In this document: one piece after another, positions 5,292-11,401 of the stretch
Layout: each line of letters starts with the position of its first letter
How positions within the stretch are numbered: position 1 is the stretch's first letter
NCBI GenBank assembly: GCA_947624405.1
Contig: CANQKB010000030.1
Location: 1-14,846 of the forward strand
Direction of reading: 5' to 3'
DNA: 14,846 nt
Source: an uncultured Clostridia bacterium
GTDB lineage: Bacteria > Bacillota > Clostridia > TANB77 > CAG-508
Notes under the pieces: model-generated
What the model saw: the letters and a program-made list of their open reading frames with translations, nothing else
Databases searched by the model: none
What the model was told of the DNA's origin: nothing
Made by a program: the position numbers and the translations under genes

Positions 5292-6836
5292 ATGAATGAA
5301 AATGAAAAAGAATTTAGAGAAGCATTAAAAGTAAATGTTAATGGAATTACAACTTTAAATCCAAACATCGTTGATACTCAAACGAAAAATGATATACATT
5401 TAGAGTTTATCAGAGAACTTGTTGGAACTGAAAATGAACGACTTATAGCATATACTGATCCATATGTAAAACAACTTATTGATTATGTTAAAGCTGCTAT
5501 ATTATTTGAAGGTAAATTTTCTGAAGAAGATGAAAATTCATTTAATTATACAATTTCAGAAAGAACAAAAAGTCTTAAAAGTTTAAGGAAAAAAATTGAA
5601 CAAAAAGGAATTGTTACAGACTACCTTGGAATGAAAATAATCCCAACTGGAAATCCTGATATTTTATCATCTGCAGGAGATACTACACTTGATAAGATGC
5701 TAAAAGAACGTGAAAAAATAAGAAAATTTATTAAAAATAAATATAAAATGATTAGCAGTAATAAAATGATTTCTTTTTCTTCATATATTCAAGAATGTAT
5801 AGAAGTATATAATAAGATAATAGCTACTTTCCCTCCAGAAGCAACCGAAGTAATCGGTCACTATGAAAGGAGAAAACAAGCTCTTAATGAAGAACTAGAA
5901 AACTATAAAAGAATTTTTGGAGATGAAGACGTAGAAAAACCAATATCTACTATTATGCAAAATTCAACATTTAATCTTCACTATTTATTAAATAGGTTAA
6001 AGTTAAAAAATAATAATAAAATTATACTCTATGTTCTAAAGAAAAATGTAATGCAAACATTAGAGCACAGTGATATTATACAAAACTTGGGCGTATCTGT
6101 TGCAGAGACTAGAAGTAAATCTAAAGCAAATGGTTACCGCTCTGAATTTATTATTTTAAATTTAAATGTACCTGTTGAAAATGGAGAATCATTAAATTTA
6201 CCAATAGAAGTTCAATTACTTACAAGAGAAAGAAGTAGAGATGAACAATATGGTCTTTCTGCACATATTTATAGGGAAGGAAAACAGCCAGACTCTCTTC
6301 CTAAATATCCTCGAAGTATGGTTAAAAAGAAGGAACTATTGAAAAATTCTCCAAAACATCTCCATGCAAGTCGTTATACTGATACTGAAGCAACAGCAGA
6401 ACAATACAGAGAATATTTAGAATATAAAAATTTCTACACAACTATACAAAATATGATACCTGAAATAAATTACGCTGAAGTTAGAGATAAAAGAGTTGTA
6501 ATCACTCATAATGATGTATACGGAAATCTAGCACAAATATTAAATGCTGAAAGAGGTACTCAAATAGAAAAAATGTACGATGCATACTTAAATGACATTT
6601 ATGATAATAGAGATGTACTATTACCTGATAGTACTCCTCTTACATCTTATTATAGAGAATTTGACTTGCCAAATAATGCATCTATAAGAAATGATTTTAT
6701 GAAAAAACTTGCACATTCTGTTTCTCAAACAATGCATGATGCTCGTACTAAAGTTAATGTTTCGTCTAAAGCAAATAAATCAAAAGATGATGGACCACGG
6801 ATTAGAATAAGAATATTACTATATATCCCCCACTGA
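5292..6836 (+). CDS. Divergent RelA/SpoT-domain protein, putative (p)ppGpp synthetase-like
   Basis: This 514-residue protein carries the landmarks of the RelA/SpoT nucleotidyltransferase fold in order. ERTKSLKSLRKKI (90-102) resembles the ATP-binding R-x-K...S..K segment. TDYLGMKI (109-116) has the metal-binding D110, but K replaces the usual R. KANGYRS (278-284) matches the guanine-binding KANGYQS of RSH enzymes, but the next SIH is replaced by SEF. IEVQLLT (305-311) supplies the second acid, E306, and DEQYGLSAHIYREG (317-330) parallels AEYGVAAHWAYKKG. About 160 residues separate D110 from KANGYRS, far more than usual, so a helical insert is present. There is no HD hydrolase motif or TGS/ACT region; residues 331-514 are unassigned. 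Making pGpp/ppGpp from GMP, GDP or GTP would suit its place between guaA and guaB. A non-alarmone pyrophosphotransferase or an inactive relative is also possible. AAAGGA lies 12 bases upstream. Confidence 0.72.
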   Translation: MNENEKEFREALKVNVNGITTLNPNIVDTQTKNDIHLEFIRELVGTENERLIAYTDPYVKQLIDYVKAAILFEGKFSEEDENSFNYTISERTKSLKSLRKKIEQKGIVTDYLGMKIIPTGNPDILSSAGDTTLDKMLKEREKIRKFIKNKYKMISSNKMISFSSYIQECIEVYNKIIATFPPEATEVIGHYERRKQALNEELENYKRIFGDEDVEKPISTIMQNSTFNLHYLLNRLKLKNNNKIILYVLKKNVMQTLEHSDIIQNLGVSVAETRSKSKANGYRSEFIILNLNVPVENGESLNLPIEVQLLTRERSRDEQYGLSAHIYREGKQPDSLPKYPRSMVKKKELLKNSPKHLHASRYTDTEATAEQYREYLEYKNFYTTIQNMIPEINYAEVRDKRVVITHNDVYGNLAQILNAERGTQIEKMYDAYLNDIYDNRDVLLPDSTPLTSYYREFDLPNNASIRNDFMKKLAHSVSQTMHDARTKVNVSSKANKSKDDGPRIRIRILLYIPH

Positions 6837-6859
6837 TAAACTAATGGGGGATATTTTTT
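6823..6859 (+). terminator. Strong intrinsic terminator overlapping the end of the RelA/SpoT-like gene
   Basis: ATATCCCCCA (6823-6832) pairs perfectly with TGGGGGATAT (6845-6854), followed by six T. The stop codon (6834-6836) lies in the 12-base loop, so the left arm encodes the last residues of the protein. It may also slow transcripts arriving from guaB on the other strand. Confidence 0.85.
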
Positions 6860-6876
6860 GTTAATTTAATAACTAA

Positions 6877-8388
6877 TTAATTTTTATATGAATTATCAAT
6901 TTCTTTTAAAATAACATCATGTGCTTTTCCTTCTGATATACTTACATCTGATACAAGAGTAAGCCTTGCTTTTTCATGTAATTCTGGTATTGTTGTAGCA
7001 CCACAATTGCACATCGTTGACTTAATTTTTAAAACTGTAACATCTAATGTATCTTTAAGAGGACCTGCATATGGAATGTATGAATCCACTCCTTCTTCAA
7101 AAGAAAGTTTTTCTTTATTTCCGCCTAAATCATATCTTTGCCAATTTCTAGCACGATTTGAACCTTCTCCCCAATACTCTTTTACATAGTTATTTCCAAT
7201 CTTTAGCACTTTTGTTGGGCTTTCATCAAATCTAGCAAAATATCTACCCATCATTACAAAATCTGCACCTAGTGCTAATGCAATAGTAATATGATGGTCA
7301 TGTACTATTCCTCCATCTGAACAGATTGGAATATATACACCTGTTTCTTCAAAATATTTATTTCTCTCAGCTACAACATCAATTAAGCTACTAGCTTGTC
7401 CACGTCCAATACCTTTTGTTTCTCTTGTAATACAGATAGATCCTCCTCCTACTCCAACTTTAATGAAGTCAGCTCCAGCCTCTGCTAGGTATCTGAATCC
7501 TTCTGCATCTACTACATTTCCTGCACCAATCTTTACATCATCACCATATTTTTCTCTTACAAAATCAATAGTTCTTTTTTGCCATACAGAATATCCGTCT
7601 GATGAATCCATACAAAGTATATCAACACCTGCATTTACAAGAGCTGGTATTCTCTCTTCATAATCTCTTGTATTTATTCCTGCACCGACAATGTATCTTT
7701 TATTTGCGTCTAATAAAGAATTAGGATTATTTTTTCTCTCCTCATAATCTTTTCTAAATACTAAATATTTTAAATTTCCTTCTTCTGTTAATATAGGTAA
7801 ACAATTTATTTTATTTTCCCAAATGATATTGTTTGCTTCTGATAAAGAAATTCCCTTTTTAGCTGAAATTGTATCTTCAGCCTTTGTCATATAATTATCT
7901 ATTGGTGCATCTAAATTATCTTTAGATGGACGATAATCTTTATTTGTAACGATTCCTAAAAATTTGCCATTTGCTGTTCCATCATCTGTTACAATAACTG
8001 TAGAATGTCCTGTTTTCCTAGATAAAGCCATTACGTCTCTTAATGTAGTACCACTCTTTACATTAGAATCACTTATTACAAAACCGGCTTTATGTTTTTT
8101 TACACGATAAACCATAGCAGCCTGTTCTTCAATACTTTGTGCTCCATATATGAAACTAAGTCCTCCTTCACGTGCAAGAGCAACTCCCATTTCTTCCCCT
8201 GAAACAGATTGCATTATTGCAGATACCATTGGAATATTAGCAGTGTACTTTGGTTCTTCTCCTTTTTTAAATTTTACTAGTGGTGTTTTAAGTGATACGT
8301 TTTCTGGTATGCACTCCTCTGTAGTTAAATTTGGTAGTAACAAAAATTCATTAAATGTTCTTGAAATATCTGTTAAAATTTTTGCCAT
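6877..8388 (-). CDS. guaB: Inosine-5'-monophosphate dehydrogenase
   Basis: This 503-residue enzyme oxidises IMP to XMP with NAD, the rate-limiting step of GMP synthesis; GuaA, convergent in this window, does the next step. It is a TIM barrel with a paired CBS (Bateman) insert at about 93-215 (HSTVIVTDDG, then FLGIVTNKDY and INCLPILTEEG). The catalytic loop reads GGGSICITRETKGIGRGQ with C319, and the phosphate-binding regions SDGG and MMGRYFA follow. The length is normal for a CBS-containing form. GTP-type alarmones are known to inhibit IMPDH through the catalytic or CBS domains in several bacteria, which is relevant to the RelA/SpoT-like neighbour. AAAGGAG is eight bases from the ATG. It lies downstream of ackA with an imperfect hairpin in the gap. 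The C-terminal CNCGATTIPELHEKARLTLV is intact. Confidence 0.97.
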   Translation of the reverse strand: MAKILTDISRTFNEFLLLPNLTTEECIPENVSLKTPLVKFKKGEEPKYTANIPMVSAIMQSVSGEEMGVALAREGGLSFIYGAQSIEEQAAMVYRVKKHKAGFVISDSNVKSGTTLRDVMALSRKTGHSTVIVTDDGTANGKFLGIVTNKDYRPSKDNLDAPIDNYMTKAEDTISAKKGISLSEANNIIWENKINCLPILTEEGNLKYLVFRKDYEERKNNPNSLLDANKRYIVGAGINTRDYEERIPALVNAGVDILCMDSSDGYSVWQKRTIDFVREKYGDDVKIGAGNVVDAEGFRYLAEAGADFIKVGVGGGSICITRETKGIGRGQASSLIDVVAERNKYFEETGVYIPICSDGGIVHDHHITIALALGADFVMMGRYFARFDESPTKVLKIGNNYVKEYWGEGSNRARNWQRYDLGGNKEKLSFEEGVDSYIPYAGPLKDTLDVTVLKIKSTMCNCGATTIPELHEKARLTLVSDVSISEGKAHDVILKEIDNSYKN

Positions 8389-8415
8389 GTTATTTTCTCC
8401 TTTCTTATTTATTTA

Positions 8416-8449
8416 AAATCTTCCTAAGGTTATCCCCTTAAGAAGATTT
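8416..8449 (-). terminator. Imperfect hairpin between ackA and guaB
   Basis: AAATCTTCCTAAGG (8416-8429) pairs with CCTTAAGAAGATTT (8436-8449), with one mismatched position in 14 and a six-base loop. On the minus strand it follows ackA and is trailed by TTTTAAATAAAT, a broken U-tract, so it is a weak terminator or an attenuator ahead of guaB. It ends about 10 bases before the guaB ribosome site. Confidence 0.6.
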
Positions 8450-8468
8450 ATTTATTTTTATAATTAAA

Positions 8469-9659
8469 TTATTTTACTAAATTCATTGTATCTCTTGCTA
8501 TTACTAATTCTTCGTTTGTTGGAATTACAAATACTTTAATCTTTGAATCTGGTGTAGAAATCTCAATCTCTTGTCCTCTTGTCTTATTCTTTTCTTCATC
8601 TAATTTAATTCCCATATATGCTAAATTATCACATACCCCTTTTCTTGTTGTACCAGCATTTTCACCAATTCCTGCTGTAAACACAATAGCATCAATTCCT
8701 TGCATTGTTACTGCATATTTTGCTATAAATTGAGCAACTAGGTAGTTATAATTATCAAGTGCAAGTTGTGCTCTTTCATTTCCAGAAGCGGCTGCCTCTT
8801 CAATATCTCTTGAATCAGGGCTTACTCCAGAAATTCCAAATAAACCTGATTTTTTATTCAATACTGTATCAACTTCTTTAGCTGATAAATTTGCATTTTC
8901 CATTAAATATGTAACAATCGCAGGATCAATATCACCTGATCTACTTCCCATAGGGATACCTGCAAGTGGAGTTAATCCCATACTTGTATCTAAGCATTTT
9001 CCTCCTTTTATAGCTGCTATACTTGCTCCTTGACCTAAGTGACAAGTAACAATTTTTAAATCTTCTCTTAAACCACCCATAAGTTCTGCTGCTCTCTCAG
9101 ATACAAATCTGTGAGAAGTTCCATGGAAACCATATTTACGAATTCCATATTTTTCATAATACTCATAAGGAATTGCATAAATAAAATTCTTCTTTGGCAT
9201 TGTTTGGTGGAAAGCTGTATCAAATACACCACACATTGGAGTATTTGGCATCAATCTTCTGCAAGCCTCTATTCCTAAAATACCTGCAGGATTATGTAAA
9301 GGGGCTAAACTTATGCACTCTTTTACCTTCTCAATAACCTCATCATTTATAACAACCGAACTTGCAAACTTTTCTCCACCATGAACCAATCTGTGACCTA
9401 CTGCATCAATCTCATTCAAATCCTTTATTACTCCATATTCTGGATTAGTAAACTGATCTAAAACAATTTTAATAGCCTCTTCATGATTTTGCACATTCTT
9501 TTCAGTAATATGTTTTTCTTCTCCAACCTTATGAGTTAAAAATGAACCCTCAATACCTATTCTTTCGAAATTACCTTTTGCAATAACTTCTTCATTTGTC
9601 ATATCAATCAATTGATACTTCAAAGAAGAACTGCCTGCATTTAAAACTAAAATTTTCAT
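8469..9659 (-). CDS. ackA: Acetate kinase
   Basis: This 396-residue enzyme converts acetyl phosphate and ADP to acetate and ATP, the energy-yielding end of the Pta-AckA pathway. It starts with the ASKHA phosphate-binding motif VLNAGSSSLKYQ and has GHRLVHGG with R90, FDTAFHQTMP with D147, GFHGTSHR with H179, MGSRSGDIDP with R240, FTAGIGEN and the terminal TNEELVIARDT. These correspond, offset by one, to the catalytic residues of the Methanosarcina enzyme. The length is normal (about 400). AGGAGAGG lies just before the ATG. The gap to pta is 42 bases with no promoter visible, so the two are cotranscribed; a hairpin separates it from guaB downstream. Confidence 0.98.
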   Translation of the reverse strand: MKILVLNAGSSSLKYQLIDMTNEEVIAKGNFERIGIEGSFLTHKVGEEKHITEKNVQNHEEAIKIVLDQFTNPEYGVIKDLNEIDAVGHRLVHGGEKFASSVVINDEVIEKVKECISLAPLHNPAGILGIEACRRLMPNTPMCGVFDTAFHQTMPKKNFIYAIPYEYYEKYGIRKYGFHGTSHRFVSERAAELMGGLREDLKIVTCHLGQGASIAAIKGGKCLDTSMGLTPLAGIPMGSRSGDIDPAIVTYLMENANLSAKEVDTVLNKKSGLFGISGVSPDSRDIEEAAASGNERAQLALDNYNYLVAQFIAKYAVTMQGIDAIVFTAGIGENAGTTRKGVCDNLAYMGIKLDEEKNKTRGQEIEISTPDSKIKVFVIPTNEELVIARDTMNLVK

Positions 9660-9701
9660 CTTAACCTCTCCTTTTTTATTTTAAAAAATTTCAACTTTAT
9701 A

Positions 9702-10697
9702 CTAACTTAACGCTTGTACACAGGTAATAGCAACTACTCCTGCGATATCATCTGCCGAGCAACCACGAGATAAATCATTAACAGGTCTTGCTATACCTTG
9801 ACATAAAGGTCCATATGCTTCTGCCTTTGCAAGCCTTTGCACTAACTTATAAGAAATATTACCTGTATTCAAATCTGGGAAAATCAAGGTATTAGCCTTT
9901 CCTGCAACTGTACTTCCTGGAGCTTTACTTTTAGCAATCTCTGGGACTATAGCAGAATCTAATTGAAGTTCCCCATCAACACAAATACTTGGTGCCTTCT
10001 CTTTAACAAGTTTTGTTGCTTCTACAACTTTATCAACAAGCTCAGACTTAGCACTTCCATATGTAGAATATGATAGCATAGCAACCTGAGCTTTTTTACC
10101 AACTAATTGTTCAAAACTTTTGCTAGAAGAAATAGCAATCTCTGATAACTCATCCGCATTTGGGTTAGCATTCAAGCCACTATCTGCAAATACAAAAGTT
10201 CCGTTTTCTCCATATTCACAATCTGGTACACACATTACAAAAAAGGCAGAAACAAGTTTTGTACCAGGAGCAGTTTTCAAAATCTGAAGTGCTGGACGTA
10301 AAGTATCAGCTGTTGAATGTGCAGCACCTGAAACTAATCCATCTGCCTTTTCTTTCTTAACCATCATCATACCGAAATATACTGGATCAAACATTAATTC
10401 CTTTGCCTTTTCTATAGTCATACCTTTTTCTTTTCTTAATTCATAAAAAGAATTTACAAAATTTTCATAATCATCTGCTGTTTTAGGATTTATAATTTTA
10501 GCTTTTTCAATATCTAAATTATTTGTTTTTGCAAGATTTAAAACTTCTTCTTCATCACCAATTAAAATAATATTAGCAAAACCTTCTTTTAAAATTTTAT
10601 CTGTTGCTACCAAAGTTCTTATGTCATTTGCCTCTGGCAAAACAATCGTCTTGATGTCACTTTTGGCTCTTTGTTTTATTTCTTCTATAAAAGACAT
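9702..10697 (-). CDS. pta: Phosphate acetyltransferase (short form)
   Basis: This 331-residue enzyme converts acetyl-CoA and phosphate to acetyl phosphate and CoA. It is the short form, without the N-terminal DRTGG regulatory domain of enteric Pta. Family motifs run in order: IVLPEANDIRTLVA, GLVSGAAHSTADTLRPAL (120-137), ADSGLNANPNADELSEIA, LSYSTYGSAKS (209-218), VDGELQLDSAIVP and AYGPLCQGIARPVNDLSRGC. AAAGGA lies eight bases before the ATG. A sigma-A promoter lies about 50 bases upstream and drives pta-ackA; a 240-bp repeat element is inserted about 30 bases upstream of that promoter's -35. The enzyme indicates a fermentative, acetate-forming metabolism. Confidence 0.98.
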   Translation of the reverse strand: MSFIEEIKQRAKSDIKTIVLPEANDIRTLVATDKILKEGFANIILIGDEEEVLNLAKTNNLDIEKAKIINPKTADDYENFVNSFYELRKEKGMTIEKAKELMFDPVYFGMMMVKKEKADGLVSGAAHSTADTLRPALQILKTAPGTKLVSAFFVMCVPDCEYGENGTFVFADSGLNANPNADELSEIAISSSKSFEQLVGKKAQVAMLSYSTYGSAKSELVDKVVEATKLVKEKAPSICVDGELQLDSAIVPEIAKSKAPGSTVAGKANTLIFPDLNTGNISYKLVQRLAKAEAYGPLCQGIARPVNDLSRGCSADDIAGVVAITCVQALS

Positions 10698-10743
10698 TTT
10701 ATCATTCCTTTCATATGCAAATCGCTTTTACTAAATATTATCT

Positions 10744-10772
10744 ATTATACATTAGTTTTAACAAAAATACAA
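10744..10772 (-). promoter_or_regulatory. Sigma-A promoter of pta-ackA
   Basis: TTGTAT (10772-10767), 17 bases, then a perfect TATAAT (10749-10744). Upstream lie a TTACATTTATGTAA palindrome (10792-10805) and paired TGTTACA/TGTAACA arms (10779-10785 and 10801-10807) that may bind a regulator, although part of them belongs to the neighbouring repeat element. Confidence 0.6.
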
Positions 10773-10800
10773 GTGTTTTGTTACAAATTTATTACATTTA

Positions 10801-11040
10801 TGTAACACATTGTTACTATTTACAGCCAATTTCCGCTAAGCTACCTGAGGAAATGATTTTAAAAATGCGGCGTTGCGTTCTCCAAGGCGTTTAAGATAGT
10901 TTGGATTGTTAAATGATAAATACGAATTTGAAATTGTGCAAGCAAAAAAATTCGTAGGTCGAACTCACTTCGATTTTTAAAACATTCCTCCACGCTTAGC
11001 TGGTTAGAGTGTGAACTGTAACACACATTGTTACAGTTCA
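10801..11040. mobile_element. 240-bp non-coding element with long imperfect inverted ends (MITE-like)
   Basis: This fills most of the 402-base gene-free stretch between pta and the small gene at 11100. The left end (10801-10865) and the complement of the right end (11040-10974) align over about 65 bases with gaps: TGTAACA, then GCTAAGC, GAGGAA and TTTTAAAAAT are shared. The right tip forms a perfect 12-bp hairpin, TGAACTGTAACA (11012-11023) with TGTTACAGTTCA (11029-11040), loop CACAT. Inside, TACGAATTT (10921-10929) pairs with AAATTCGTA (10948-10956). A partial copy of the end lies at 2786-2834. There is no transposase; a 60-codon minus-strand frame across it has no ribosome site or recognisable protein. 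It could be a MITE or a structured RNA family. Confidence 0.6.
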
Positions 11041-11088
11041 TAGTAAAAACAACTATTTTCAGGCTTTACAATTAATTCTATTAATATG

Positions 11089-11115
11089 AAAAAAGCCCAT
11101 TAATTAGGCTTTTTT
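11089..11115 (-). terminator. Intrinsic terminator at the end of the sigma4/alpha-CTD operon
   Basis: AAAAAAGCC (11089-11097) pairs with GGCTTTTTT (11107-11115) across a nine-base loop. On the minus strand the hairpin is followed by its own U-run, and the reverse orientation also has one, so it may act both ways. It overlaps the last five codons and stop of the small gene at 11100-11336. Confidence 0.8.
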
Positions 11116-11336
11116 CTTTTAATCTTAGCAATCTTATCTTTATAATATTTATCTATCACTTCTAATTTATGAACATCCAACTTTTTCAAAATTTCTGGAC
11201 TTTGTTCTATTATATGTATTATTTCCTCAAGTATTGCTTTTTCCTTCATGTTCTTAATTACTTCTTCGTTTCTTTCCTCTATTCCTTCGACCCTATAAGC
11301 ATTTTTAAGTACCCTATTTTTCTTAAAACTTTCCAT
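11100..11336 (-). CDS. Small charged helical protein of unknown function
   Basis: This is a 78-residue frame, 65 bases downstream of and co-oriented with the 745-residue protein gene, ending inside a terminator. The composition is rich in K, E and I, with long helical stretches (EEVIKNMKEKAILEEIIHIIEQ, about residues 24-45) and a very basic end (KIKRKKPN). No family is recognised. AAGGG lies 13 bases before the ATG, which is long; a six-codon frame starting at a nearer ATG overlaps the start, so translation may be weak or coupled. Position between a gene and its terminator, without other stops, favours a real gene in the same transcript, perhaps an accessory to its neighbour, but this is inference. 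Confidence 0.5.
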   Translation of the reverse strand: MESFKKNRVLKNAYRVEGIEERNEEVIKNMKEKAILEEIIHIIEQSPEILKKLDVHKLEVIDKYYKDKIAKIKRKKPN

Positions 11337-11401
11337 TTTTCATACAAATCCCTTCTACAAAATCACAAATATTATTGCAGATTGTTTTGTTAATTTTTAC
11401 T

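Noticed and set aside
7007..8416. Plus-strand frames opposite guaB (7007, 7463 and 8150)
   Set aside because: They are antisense shadows of a fully conserved IMP dehydrogenase.
10750..10816. Rex or FNR operator upstream of pta
   Set aside because: The TTGTTAA-like and TGTTACA arms do not have the spacing or second half-site of those motifs, and several arms belong to the repeat element.
10859..11041. 60-codon minus-strand frame in the pta upstream region
   Set aside because: It lies entirely in the inverted-repeat element, has no ribosome site, and its product shows no recognisable domain; its start and end coincide with repeat arms.
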